Under the pieces are notes generated by a model that saw only the letters and a program-made list of their open reading frames with translations, was not told the DNA's origin and searched no databases. Shown here piece after piece: positions 32,238 to 41,009 of a stretch of 46,834 bases of DNA. Origin of the DNA: Sporosarcina psychrophila (GTDB lineage: Bacteria; Bacillota; Bacilli; Bacillales_A; Planococcaceae); assembly GCA_020742515.1 (NCBI GenBank), contig DYWT01000140.1:1-46834 (forward strand), given 5' to 3'. Numbering within the stretch: the first letter of the stretch is position 1; each line of letters opens with the position of its first letter. The translations under genes and the position numbers were made by a program.

Positions 32238-33281
32238 TTACTTTCCGATCATCCGTACAAGATTTAGCAAAGGCCGATAGTTTGTGCCAGCTAGACCAAT
32301 TACTTCAACGAATAGTTCAATCGCAATCAGCATAACTACAATGAGCAGAATCGCTCCCCATACTGTCGCTTGTGAGAACAGCACAGCTGCAATTCCAAAC
32401 AGAATCGCCAATCCATAAATAACCAAGACAGTCTGCCTATGTGAAAAACCGCTGCGCAATAAACAATGATGTAAATGCGATTTATCCGGAGCCATAATAG
32501 GCTGTTTCGTGCGTATTCGTCGAACAATCGCGAAAAATGTATCAGAAATTGGGATACCCAATATAATAACCGGGATAATTAGTGAGACAACTGCAACGTT
32601 CTTGAATCCTAATAATGCCAGAACCGAAATCATAAAGCCTAGGAACAAGGAACCGGTGTCCCCCATAAAGATTTTTGCGGGATGGAAATTGAAAAACAGA
32701 AAACCGAGTGAGCTTGCTGCAAGAATCGAAGCTGTTGCAACAACGAATACATTTCCCATTATCATCGCCATTACAGCAATTGTAATAAGTGCTATCGTCG
32801 ATACACCTGCCGCAAGTCCGTCCAATCCATCTATAAGATTTATGGCATTTGTAATGCCGATGATCCAAATAATTGTAATTGGGATACTTAAGTAACCAAA
32901 ATCAAATTCGCCAATGAACGGTAAATTAATAACTTCAATGTGCAAGCCGCCCCATGCGACAACGATAACAGCCGCAGCCAATTGACCAGCAAGTTTTGCT
33001 TTCGCGGTAATTTCGAGCATATCATCGAGGAACCCCATGACGATGATAATAAAGGCGCCTACAAGAATTCCAGCAGCATGTTCATTTGACGGAAGTAAGA
33101 TCGCATAGCCAATCAAAAAAGCACCAAATATAGCAAGACCGCCAATACGCGGCATAACAGATGCATGCACTTTCCGGTAATTCGGGCGATCGACTGCTCC
33201 AATTCGGAATGCTAATTTAATGACGAGCGGAGTAAGTAAGATGGACGCTAGAAGTGCAGCAGCCATTGCAAGGAATAACAT
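32238..33281 (-). CDS. tagO: UDP-GlcNAc:undecaprenyl-phosphate GlcNAc-1-phosphate transferase TagO
   Basis: A 347-residue polytopic membrane enzyme that starts wall teichoic acid (and similar polymer) synthesis by moving GlcNAc-1-P to undecaprenyl phosphate. About ten hydrophobic helices. The MraY/WecA family motifs are MGFLDDMLEI (Mg2+ Asp pair), NLIDGLDGLAAG, FMGDTGSLFLGF, and the cytoplasmic HLHHCLLRSGFSHRQ loop. It lies next to the LCP gene and secA2, so this segment is an envelope biogenesis cluster. Confidence 0.92.
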   Translation of the reverse strand: MLFLAMAAALLASILLTPLVIKLAFRIGAVDRPNYRKVHASVMPRIGGLAIFGAFLIGYAILLPSNEHAAGILVGAFIIIVMGFLDDMLEITAKAKLAGQLAAAVIVVAWGGLHIEVINLPFIGEFDFGYLSIPITIIWIIGITNAINLIDGLDGLAAGVSTIALITIAVMAMIMGNVFVVATASILAASSLGFLFFNFHPAKIFMGDTGSLFLGFMISVLALLGFKNVAVVSLIIPVIILGIPISDTFFAIVRRIRTKQPIMAPDKSHLHHCLLRSGFSHRQTVLVIYGLAILFGIAAVLFSQATVWGAILLIVVMLIAIELFVEVIGLAGTNYRPLLNLVRMIGK

Positions 33282-33546
33282 GTCCTTCCTCCTTATAATA
33301 AAACGCTATTTTATCAAACCAACAGTATTATAGCATAGTTAGAAGAGTAAAGCACTTTACTAGAAAACTCTTTCTTCTGAGTACTTCTATTCTTGTTCTT
33401 ATCTTTCCCTCATCTTCTCCGAGCTATCCCATATCTTCTTCTTCCTTATATATGTAGATTTCAGCTCAAGGTAGTCATTTCCCATTCTATTTGGTAAAAT
33501 GGGGACGGGTCCTTTAAAGGGATCGGAAAAAAGGAGCGTTCATCCA

Positions 33547-35913
33547 ATGCTATCAATATTCAAACGTTCAAATCAGACGAACGATCGACAACTTCGAAAA
33601 TACCGCAAGATTGTCCAGCAAATAAATAAATTAGAAGCTACATATGAGCCTATGTCAGACGAACAACTGATAAGTATGACAGATACATTCAAGGATCAAA
33701 TCCAATCCGGAGAGAAAATCCAATCGATTATACCGGACGCGTTTGCTGTTGTCCGCGAAGCATCCAAGCGAGTTCTTGGCATGCGTCATTTCGATGTTCA
33801 GCTCATTGGCGGACTCGTATTGACAGAAGGAAACATTGCTGAAATGCCGACAGGCGAAGGGAAAACACTAGTCGCTTCCCTACCTTCTTATGTGCGCGCA
33901 CTTGAAGGTAAAGGCGTCCACGTAATTACAGTGAACGACTACCTTGCAAAGCGTGACTATGAACAGATTGGTCAAATTCACCGTTTCCTCGGCCTCACAG
34001 TGGGTCTGAATGTACCAATGATGCAAGGCCCGGCAAAACAGGCCGCTTACAATGCTGATATTACGTACGGGGTAGGAACTGAATTTGGTTTCGACTATTT
34101 GCGCGACAATATGGCGCAGCAAGTAGCCCAAAAAGTTCAGCGCCCCTACCATTTCGCCATTATCGATGAAGTCGACAGTATTCTTGTAGACGAGGCAAAA
34201 ACTCCACTTATTGTAGCGGGTAAAATGCAAGCGGATGCGGATCTTCATTACATTGCCGCCCGTCTTGCAAAACGGTTCAAAAAAGGCGTCGATTTTGATT
34301 TTGACGATGAAACAAAAGCGACTTCACTTACCGATTCAGGAATTGAGAAAGTGGAAAAAGCATTTGGTGTCGATAATTTATATGAATTAGAACATCAAAC
34401 CCTTTATCATTACATGATTCAATCATTGCGTGCATATGTCATCTTCGAACGTGATGTTGACTATATCGTCAAGGACGACAAGATTGAACTTGTCGATATG
34501 TTCACTGGGCGAATCATGGAAGGGCGCACACTTTCCGACGGTCTTCACCAGGCAATCGAAGCAAAAGAAGCTCTGCCAATCACTGAGGAAAACAAAGCGC
34601 AAGCACAAATTACAATCCAAAACTATTTCCGGATGTATAAAGAACTTTGCGGAATGACCGGTACAGCGAAAACGCAGGAGAAAGAATTCCGAGAAGTGTA
34701 CGGCATGGAAGTCATTCAAATTCCAACAAACCGCCCGCGCGCACGTATTGATTCACCGGATCAAGTATACAAAACAGTTGAGCAAAAATATAAAGCGATG
34801 GCAAAAGAAGTCGCCGAGCGCAATAAAAAAGGACAACCGGTTCTCGTTGGTACCACATCCATTTTACAATCGGAAAAAGTGGTCGAGTATTTAGACGAAT
34901 ACAAGCTCAACTACAACTTGTTGAATGCGAAAAGTGTTGCGCAAGAAGTAGATCTAATTTCGCAGGCAGGACAACTTGGTCAAATTACAGTCGCAACAAA
35001 TATGGCTGGACGAGGAACTGATATTGTACTCGGGGAAAATGTCGAAGAAATCGGTGGACTTTTTGTACTCGGTACTGAAAAGCACGAAAGCCGCCGCGTC
35101 GATAACCAACTACGTGGTCGTTCCGGACGCCAAGGCGATCATGGCGAGAGCCGTTTCTTCCTTTCTCTTGAAGATGATATGTTCAAACGGTTCGCCAAAG
35201 ATGAGCTTGAGAAATTCCTCAAGAAAGTGACGACAAACGAAGACGGTCTCGTGCAGAATCCTGAAGTGGATGAACTGACAGAACGGACGCAGCGCATCGT
35301 AGAAGGCGCTCACTATTCGATGCGTGAATACAACTTGAAACTTGACGACGTCATCAACGATCAGCGTGAAGTCGTCTACACGCTTCGTAATAACGTCATG
35401 GACCACGAAGGCATCCTGGATCAATTGAAAACGATGCTTTCTGAAACGGTTGAATTTGTTGTCTTCGATAGTTGCCCTGATGAAGAACCTTCAGTCAACT
35501 GGGATTTCGAGCGCATCGAACGCACAATGAACAGCTTGTTATTGGAACCTGTCTCAATTCCGCATACGCTTGAAAAAACGGCAGAAGTGCTAAAACTATA
35601 TGAAGCACCACTCGCTGATTTATTGAACTTTATTGATTCATTTGCAGACAATGAACAAATCAATCAGATGATTCCCCAAGTAATGCTATCTCATATTGAT
35701 GCAATGTGGGTCAAGCATTTGGAAGTTATGACACGCCTCAAGGAAGGCATTGGACTTCGTTCGTACGGACAAGAAGATCCGATGCGTATCTATCAGCGTG
35801 AAGGGCTGGAACTGTTCGGGCGTCATTACCAAAAACTGCGCCGCAGTATCGCATCTGAAGTTATCGGCTTTATGAAACTCATTTTGGAACAACAACAGGA
35901 GGTACAACAATGA
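33547..35913 (+). CDS. secA2: Accessory Sec translocase ATPase SecA2
   Basis: A 788-residue SecA homologue. Walker A EMPTGEGKTL (about 100-109), IIDEVDSILVDEAKTPLI with the DEAD-like box, the preprotein region (YIVKDDKIELVDMFTGRIMEGR), GTTSILQSEKVVEYL, and MAGRGTDIVLG and QLRGRSGRQGD of the second motor domain are intact. The C-terminus ends MKLILEQQQEVQQ: the zinc-binding CxCx8CH tail of housekeeping SecA is absent and the protein is shorter than SecA1 (~840). This, with the overlapping S-layer assembly gene, identifies SecA2. Start ATG 33547 with AAGGAG about 10 bases upstream; a 16-codon upstream extension is rejected. Confidence 0.9.
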   Translation: MLSIFKRSNQTNDRQLRKYRKIVQQINKLEATYEPMSDEQLISMTDTFKDQIQSGEKIQSIIPDAFAVVREASKRVLGMRHFDVQLIGGLVLTEGNIAEMPTGEGKTLVASLPSYVRALEGKGVHVITVNDYLAKRDYEQIGQIHRFLGLTVGLNVPMMQGPAKQAAYNADITYGVGTEFGFDYLRDNMAQQVAQKVQRPYHFAIIDEVDSILVDEAKTPLIVAGKMQADADLHYIAARLAKRFKKGVDFDFDDETKATSLTDSGIEKVEKAFGVDNLYELEHQTLYHYMIQSLRAYVIFERDVDYIVKDDKIELVDMFTGRIMEGRTLSDGLHQAIEAKEALPITEENKAQAQITIQNYFRMYKELCGMTGTAKTQEKEFREVYGMEVIQIPTNRPRARIDSPDQVYKTVEQKYKAMAKEVAERNKKGQPVLVGTTSILQSEKVVEYLDEYKLNYNLLNAKSVAQEVDLISQAGQLGQITVATNMAGRGTDIVLGENVEEIGGLFVLGTEKHESRRVDNQLRGRSGRQGDHGESRFFLSLEDDMFKRFAKDELEKFLKKVTTNEDGLVQNPEVDELTERTQRIVEGAHYSMREYNLKLDDVINDQREVVYTLRNNVMDHEGILDQLKTMLSETVEFVVFDSCPDEEPSVNWDFERIERTMNSLLLEPVSIPHTLEKTAEVLKLYEAPLADLLNFIDSFADNEQINQMIPQVMLSHIDAMWVKHLEVMTRLKEGIGLRSYGQEDPMRIYQREGLELFGRHYQKLRRSIASEVIGFMKLILEQQQEVQQ

Positions 35914-36812
35914 AACTTTTCCCATTTTTTAAGAAAACCGAAAAAACTGGGTCAGACAGTACAATCGGTTCCGAAGAAATCATTGACGGTGTAAATGCAT
36001 CGACAAATACGGATGAAGTCGAAACTACGCTTTCTCTTCACCCAGAATGGAAAGTTCCACAGGAGCAAGAGTATGTTTTCCGCTTCCTTTCGAATGAACT
36101 TGAACCACTTAAACCGAACCAAATTTCCCTTTCCGGAATCGATATCGACGTCGAGCCCGCAAACGGCAGCTGGCTCGTTAAAGCATTTTTCCGTTCTTCA
36201 CTTGACCAACAGATTTCTGTCGGATCAGTTGAATTAATGTTGCTTGATGAAGAAGGTAAAACGCTGGCATCCGATGAATTCGATTTGAAAGAACTCGGTG
36301 ATATCCCGGCACGCAGTGCAAGACCATGGGTGTTCGTCTTCACAAAAGATAATATCTTTGCGGAACAGCCGCCTACGGAAAACTGGAAACTAGCATTCAA
36401 TGTCCAGTCAATGGTGCCTCATAAACTGGAATTGGAACAAGCATGGGAAGACGGTTTAACGGAAGAGCAAAAAAACGGACTAGAAAAAGTCGTCGAAGGC
36501 CTTCCGAAATTAAAACCGCGTGAAGTAAATATTAGTGGATTCCAAGTGAAACAGCAGGATGACGGCGGTATCGCAGCATCTGTATTTATCCGTAACGGTC
36601 ACTCGAAACAAATCAATATCGAGAAGCTTCCACTTGAACTAATTGATGCATCCGGCGATCTAGTTGCGAGTGGTTCATTTGCTCTAGATCCACTTTCTGT
36701 GAAAGCCAACACTTCAAAACCATGGACATTCATCTATCCAAAAGAACTGATTCAAAAAGAAGAGCCTGACTTGTCACGTTGGACAGTTCGTGTACCACAA
36801 CAAAACGCTTAA
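35910..36812 (+). CDS. slap: Accessory Sec system S-layer assembly protein (SLAP)
   Basis: A 300-residue cytoplasmic, acidic protein made of two repeats (about 45-165 and 175-298). Both have WKVPQEQ.../AWEDGLTEEQ... starts, LKPNQISLSGIDI / LKPREVNISGFQV strands, a central beta region and an ARPWVFVF / SKPWTFIY end. This duplicated SLAP domain is characteristic of the partner that works with SecA2 in S-layer protein export in the B. anthracis group. Its ATG overlaps the secA2 stop (ATGA). No signal peptide. S-layer substrates are not encoded in the window. Confidence 0.88.
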   Translation: MKLFPFFKKTEKTGSDSTIGSEEIIDGVNASTNTDEVETTLSLHPEWKVPQEQEYVFRFLSNELEPLKPNQISLSGIDIDVEPANGSWLVKAFFRSSLDQQISVGSVELMLLDEEGKTLASDEFDLKELGDIPARSARPWVFVFTKDNIFAEQPPTENWKLAFNVQSMVPHKLELEQAWEDGLTEEQKNGLEKVVEGLPKLKPREVNISGFQVKQQDDGGIAASVFIRNGHSKQINIEKLPLELIDASGDLVASGSFALDPLSVKANTSKPWTFIYPKELIQKEEPDLSRWTVRVPQQNA

Positions 36813-36959
36813 AAATAAAAACGAATGTGGCTACTATAGAAGGGATCGTACCCCTTCCTTCTGATCCTCTGAGCATTCGATGCCAGGGGCCTAGACAGCA
36901 AATCACTTTATGGTAACCTATTCACAGAATCAGATTATCTAATTTCCTATATATCAATA

Positions 36960-37013
36960 AAAGGCTGCATATCCAAATCAGTTACTATCTGATTCGGGTA
37001 TGCAGCCTTTTTT
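36960..37013 (+). terminator. Terminator of secA2-slap
   Basis: A long stem from AAAGGCTGCATA-t-CC-a-AATCAG with CTGATT-c-GG-g-TATGCAGCCTTT, followed by T. Confidence 0.9.
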
Positions 37014-37024
37014 ATAAAAAAATT

Positions 37025-37078
37025 AAAAAATGACAGCGCCAAGTGCCCTCATCAGGACGCTTAGTACTGTCATTTTTT
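37025..37078. terminator. Terminator at the NlpC/P60 gene end
   Basis: AAAAAATGACAG (37025-37036) pairs with CTGTCATTTTTT (37067-37078), with further pairing inside. It overlaps the stop codon region of the minus-strand gene and faces the slap terminator. Confidence 0.85.
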
Positions 37079-37568
37079 ATTTCGCTGAAGCGATTGAGTT
37101 CACGCCCGTGATGCGTTTTGCACCTACGTAGCGCGAGCCCCAATAATGAGGATCATTTAACTTATCAACACGTACACCTTTTGATGTCGATGCATGTGAG
37201 AACTTACCTTCACCTATGTATATGCCAACATGCGAAACCCCTTTGCCTGACGTATTGAAAAATACGAGGTCTCCGGTTTCCAAGTTCGCTTTATTAACAG
37301 TTGTACCTGATGCGTGCATGCTAGCTGCTGTACGTGACACGTGGATATCGTTCTGCTTGAAGACGTATGAGACATACCCTGAGCAGTCAAATCCTTTTGT
37401 TGTTGTGCCTCCGTAACTATACTTAACGCCTATAAGACTTGTTGCTGTTTTTGAAATAGCAGCCGTTTTAGATGAAGCTTCGGCTTGTCCTGTGAATGGT
37501 GCAACTAGTAACAGAAATGACATTGCAATAATCGTAATTGTCGTTTTCATCGTAAATGTAAGTTTCAT
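37077..37568 (-). CDS. Secreted NlpC/P60 endopeptidase
   Basis: A 163-residue secreted enzyme: signal peptide about 1-31 (TIIAMSFLLLVAPFTGQAEA), then directly a single NlpC/P60 domain. The catalytic residues are Cys62 in FDCSGYVSYVF, His113 in VSHVGIYIG and His125 in FSHAS. It would cleave D-Glu-mDAP-type peptide bonds in peptidoglycan. No LysM or SH3 cell-wall-binding domain is present, so it is a minimal hydrolase. Start ATG 37568 with GGGGG 5 bases upstream. Export by Sec is expected; dependence on the neighbouring SecA2 is only speculation. Confidence 0.9.
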   Translation of the reverse strand: MKLTFTMKTTITIIAMSFLLLVAPFTGQAEASSKTAAISKTATSLIGVKYSYGGTTTKGFDCSGYVSYVFKQNDIHVSRTAASMHASGTTVNKANLETGDLVFFNTSGKGVSHVGIYIGEGKFSHASTSKGVRVDKLNDPHYWGSRYVGAKRITGVNSIASAK

Positions 37569-37780
37569 GTGTTCCCCCAATGGCTTAATTTATCTGAAAA
37601 ACTATCTGTTACAACCTTAACATGTTTGAAACACCCCTTATATTACAGTTGTGTAACAAGGTCGTTACACAAAACGCAATAAAGTAGTTTTTTGAAACAT
37701 AGTAGCTTTTTCATAAGGTTTATAGTTTATAAGAGAGGGAATTTAGTTATATAACATCTATTTTATGGGAGGCGATTGAA

Positions 37781-38155
37781 GTGAAACACGAAGATGACTT
37801 TTCGAAAGATACGAAAGAAACATTTCTTGAGACACAAGAAAAAGCCGGTCACTGGGTAGGTAACGAACAAATCGAGAAAAAAATTACCGGCCGAAGTTAT
37901 ATCCGCGATCCTTTTCTTGACCCTGCCGCAGGTGATTACGAACCCATTCAAGAAGATAGCCGATTCCATGTATCAGAAGACCGAGAACGGAGTCCCGTTG
38001 GAGAAGATAGAATAACGAAAAACAAAGTCCCACCCTCTGACCTCTTAAATGAACAAATCGATGAAGATCAACGAGTATTACTTGAAGAACAGCAACGTGG
38101 CGATAAAATTGAAGAAATCCGATCTACTTTTGGTGCATTGGATAAACATAAGTAA
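37781..38155 (+). CDS. Hydrophilic hypothetical protein
   Basis: A 124-residue, highly charged protein (many Asp, Glu, Lys, Arg) without membrane segments or cysteines, likely largely disordered. TGGGAGGCG lies upstream of the ATG. A C-terminal helix (DLLNEQIDEDQRVLLEEQQRGDKIEEI) is probable. I do not recognise the family. The AT-rich 200-base region upstream separates it from the divergent NlpC/P60 gene. Confidence 0.65.
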   Translation: MKHEDDFSKDTKETFLETQEKAGHWVGNEQIEKKITGRSYIRDPFLDPAAGDYEPIQEDSRFHVSEDRERSPVGEDRITKNKVPPSDLLNEQIDEDQRVLLEEQQRGDKIEEIRSTFGALDKHK

Positions 38156-38250
38156 ATTCACACATGTTGATTAACCAAAAGAACCGGTAAAATAACTTGG
38201 GTGTTCTGTGTACAGATGCTTTTGGATCGCTTTAGATGAAAATGACATCT

Positions 38251-38326
38251 ATATCATTACCGAGATTTTTTGATGTATAGGGATGCGACAAAGTCGTATC
38301 CCTATACATTTTTTCGGTAATGATAT
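38251..38326. terminator. Large nested inverted repeat
   Basis: Outer arms ATATCATTACCGA (38251-38263) and TCGGTAATGATAT (38314-38326) are perfect. Inner arms ATGTATAGGGAT-g-CGAC (38273-38289) and GTCG-t-ATCCCTATACAT (38293-38309) have one mismatch and a 3-base loop. T/A tracts lie between the two stems. It could terminate the upstream plus-strand gene but is larger than needed. Confidence 0.7.
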
Positions 38327-38385
38327 GGTGACCGTTCCTTCGCTACTCTCCAAAGATAAATTTTGGTTGCTCAAATCTTCTCTAC

Positions 38386-38802
38386 TATATATGCTGAAAT
38401 AAAGACTCCCATCGAATTTGCTGCGGCGCTAGGGGATGCCTCCCGCCCTAAGTAAGGGTGCTGAAAAAGTACGATTTCCTTCAATCCCGTTGATTTCCTT
38501 TCCAAGCAGACGCTTTCCGCGGGCACAGCTTCAGCCAATCGAACTACGAAGGGTTCGATTGGCCGTATTTCTGCGTTTTTGGCAGAAATTAAGGCATCAT
38601 TTCCTCGTGCTCCCAACGCTAACGCTTTTCCTGCGGAGTCGCCGCTCTCCATTACAATCAACTAGTTCTTACTAAAAAAAGAACTTTTTCAGTGGCTTCC
38701 CCTAAGCCAAGCAGCTTTGCCGCCATTCTTATAGCTTCGGCTCCCCCTGAATATGCGCCTTCGCTCATTTTATACACCAGATTCAATAGTTCAACATATA
38801 TA
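38386..38802 (+). repeat. MITE-like dispersed repeat, copy C
   Basis: About 417 bases bounded by TATATATGCTGAA (38386-38398) and TTCAACATATATA (38790-38802), inverted with one mismatch. The first ~290 bases match 46488-46834 at high identity. Internal palindrome CAATCGAAC-TAC-GAAGGGTTCGATTG is shared. There is no transposase. Reading frames in this block encode no recognisable protein. Together with 38808-39170 it fills a 1.1-kb gene-free gap. Confidence 0.75.
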
Positions 38803-38807
38803 ATTAG

Positions 38808-39170
38808 ATTCAAGAAAGACGCACTTCAGTTTGCAGATCTCATCACAGATAACGAAATGCTCTTTCTCGCATAGACAATCCAGCGAAGGCGCGACTTCGT
38901 GGTAGCCGGAGCGATAATACTGAAAGTGCTTTCCTTTCCGGCTTATCGCGGGAGGCATCCACAAAGCGCCGAAGCGGTATTAGCAGGATTTCTAATGCAT
39001 CCCTCATGTATTGGAACATTCGTTGATCACATTCAATCGATTTATGGCACGCCTGGTTGCAGGTCTCATCCCCGAAAACGAAATGCGCTTTCTCAACTTG
39101 ACCATCCAGCGAAGGCGCTTCTTCATGGGAGGTATCCACAAGCGCCAAAGCGTGTACCCTGGGAAACACT
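38808..39170 (+). repeat. Dispersed repeat, second type, two degenerate units
   Basis: 38808-38990 matches the reverse complement of 7906-8090. A second, shorter and more diverged unit (about 39058-39170) repeats the CGAAATG(C/T)...CCATCCAGCGAAGGCGC core and the GGGAGG(C/T)ATCCACAA..GCGCC end. No gene is seen; the remaining sequence to 39269 shows nothing I can assign. Confidence 0.65.
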
Positions 39171-39269
39171 TTGTTCATTCTATAATAATGGACATTTTTT
39201 TAGCTTAAAAAAACTAGCGCGGTAGCTCACGCGGTATTCAATGAAATCTTTAACTAAGCGTACCAATTT

Positions 39270-39314
39270 AAATAAAGGTGAGTGCCTACTAACTGTAGGC
39301 ACTCACCTTTATTT
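39270..39314. terminator. Terminator of nagB
   Basis: A perfect 20-bp stem, AAATAAAGGTGAGTGCCTAC with GTAGGCACTCACCTTTATTT, 5-base loop. Confidence 0.92.
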
Positions 39315-39323
39315 TTTTCTTCA

Positions 39324-40025
39324 TTAAATTTCAAGATCCGTAATGACAGTTACATCATCATGGCGAAGCAATTTCGTAATCGGCCATTCAACAGTAACAT
39401 CGCCTTCAAGCAATTTCGTAATCGCTGCGCGTTTTTTCTCACCAAATGCAAGTAAAACCAGCTTTTTCGCACCGAGAATCGAGCTGATTCCCATTGTTAA
39501 AGCCGTTTCTGGAATCTTTTCATCATTTTCAAAGTACTGGCTATTCACACCCAATGTCGATTCAGTTAAATGTGCTACATGAGTGACTGAATCAAAAGAT
39601 GTCCCCGGTTCATTGAAAGCGATATGCCCATTCTCCCCTACTCCAAGCAATTGGAGGTCGAGTGGATACTCTTGTAAAAGTTCTTCATAAGCTTCACATT
39701 CTTCCGCCAAATCTTCCGCCATGCCGTCTGGAATATTCGTTTTTCTAAACTCCTTTTTATCAAAAAGGTGTTCATTCATAAAATAGGCATAGCTATTCGG
39801 GCTCGATGCCGGGATTCCAATATATTCATCCAAGTTAAAAGTAACAATATTTGTAAAGTCAAGATCTGATTCGATCCATTTATCGTAAATAGGCACCATC
39901 GTACTTCCCGTCGCCAAGCCAAGAACGTTTAGACGTCCACTTTCAAGTTCATCTTTAATAATTTCATAAACCTGCTCAGCGCCTTGTGTGGGGCTTTCAA
40001 CTTTTATAAGTTTTAGATTTTTCAT
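39324..40025 (-). CDS. nagB: Glucosamine-6-phosphate deaminase NagB
   Basis: A 233-residue enzyme converting glucosamine-6-P to fructose-6-P and ammonia. Motifs: LGLATGSTMVPIYDKW (phosphate loop), FNLDEYIGI with catalytic Asp, and GVGENGHIAFNEPGTSF with the ring-opening His. Length is that of the short Bacillus NagB form. I start at 40025 (MKNLKLIKV); the longer frame to 40094 begins with TTG and has no family similarity. The ribosome site for 40025 is weak. It stands alone, without nagA or a GntR regulator nearby. In an mDAP/GlcNAc recycling context it may use wall-derived amino sugars. Confidence 0.9.
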   Translation of the reverse strand: MKNLKLIKVESPTQGAEQVYEIIKDELESGRLNVLGLATGSTMVPIYDKWIESDLDFTNIVTFNLDEYIGIPASSPNSYAYFMNEHLFDKKEFRKTNIPDGMAEDLAEECEAYEELLQEYPLDLQLLGVGENGHIAFNEPGTSFDSVTHVAHLTESTLGVNSQYFENDEKIPETALTMGISSILGAKKLVLLAFGEKKRAAITKLLEGDVTVEWPITKLLRHDDVTVITDLEI

Positions 40026-40335
40026 ATGGATCAACCAACTTTCATTAAGATTTTGCTCTCGCTTAATTGTAATTTCTTGAAACAGTCTGGTCAACTTTAA
40101 GGGAATTCAACATGGCGATTACCTGATTAATTCTTGTACATTCCATGTCACTGAAACTTTACTCTATACAACCGACAATAGATTTCGTCAAAAGTATGAA
40201 GAATGCGTGACCAATTTGTGACATCAGACCCCCTATCTAAAGGCATAGGGTTTTCCCTAATTCCCATAATACTCCTTGTGACTATGATAAAGGTAAGACG
40301 ACGAATTCACTTCGCCGCGAAAAGGAGGTGCACCA

Positions 40336-40482
40336 ATGGGAAAAGGAAATCCAAAGCAACATCAGCCCAGTCATCATGATTCTTCCTCTAATTTGAAAGG
40401 GACTTTCATTGCTGTCATGTTGTTAGGTGTTTTTATTCTGGTAGCTTGGTTCGGTTTTTATGCACTATTTCTATCTAGATAA
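40336..40482 (+). CDS. ba3-type cytochrome c oxidase subunit IIa
   Basis: A 48-residue protein: a hydrophilic, His-rich N-terminus (GKGNPKQHQPSHHDSSSN) and one membrane helix (about 22-43, GTFIAVMLLGVFILVAWFGF). Size, single helix and position directly before subunits II and I match the small subunit IIa of ba3-type oxidases. AAAGGAGGTG 5 bases before ATG. First gene of the oxidase operon. A possible -10, TATGAT, lies near 40283. Confidence 0.8.
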   Translation: MGKGNPKQHQPSHHDSSSNLKGTFIAVMLLGVFILVAWFGFYALFLSR

Positions 40483-40505
40483 TACTTACGTGAGGAGGGA
40501 TACAT

Positions 40506-41009
40506 ATGAATTTGCATAAGTTTGAAAAGATTTGGCTTGTTTTCGGAATGGCTTCACTTGTCCTATTCCTACTTATTATCGGCTTTGCTGCTTTCTGGAA
40601 AGGAACTCATCCGCAAAGTCATATTGAAACAATCGATCCACAAAATGTTGAAGCACATGACGCATTTAAGCCTGAAAATCTAGGTATCCGTGAAGTGGCT
40701 GATGGCAAATACATCGTCAATATTGTCGCTTCAGCATTCAACTATGATTTCGGAAAGGACAAAGAAGGCAATACTGTTAAAACGATTCGCGTACCAAAAG
40801 GTTCCACTGTTCTTTATCAAATTACAACAAAAGATGTTGTCCATGGCTTCCAAGTGGCTGGAACAAATGTCAACATGATGGTCGAACCTGGTCATATCAG
40901 CCGATATGAAACGGTTATGAAAAATGCGGGCGAATTCACGATTGTCTGTAACGAATACTGCGGCATCGGTCACCACCAGATGTACGGAACAGTGGAGGTG
41001 TATGAATAA
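40506..41009 (+). CDS. cbaB: ba3-type cytochrome c oxidase subunit II
   Basis: A 167-residue subunit with one N-terminal membrane helix (about 12-31) and an extracellular cupredoxin domain. The binuclear CuA ligands are all visible: His113, then Cys148, Cys152, His156 and Met159 within CNEYCGIGHHQM. It passes electrons from cytochrome c to subunit I. Short length without a fused cytochrome c domain is typical of the ba3 (B-family) oxidases. Its TAA overlaps the subunit I ATG by one base. Confidence 0.9.
   Translation: MNLHKFEKIWLVFGMASLVLFLLIIGFAAFWKGTHPQSHIETIDPQNVEAHDAFKPENLGIREVADGKYIVNIVASAFNYDFGKDKEGNTVKTIRVPKGSTVLYQITTKDVVHGFQVAGTNVNMMVEPGHISRYETVMKNAGEFTIVCNEYCGIGHHQMYGTVEVYE

Noticed and set aside
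38371-38661. Minus-strand frame of 96 codons, similar to one of 137 codons at 46326-46739
   Set aside because: Both are translations of the same dispersed repeat. The longer one runs out of the repeat into the start of the EAL gene, and length is not conserved between copies.
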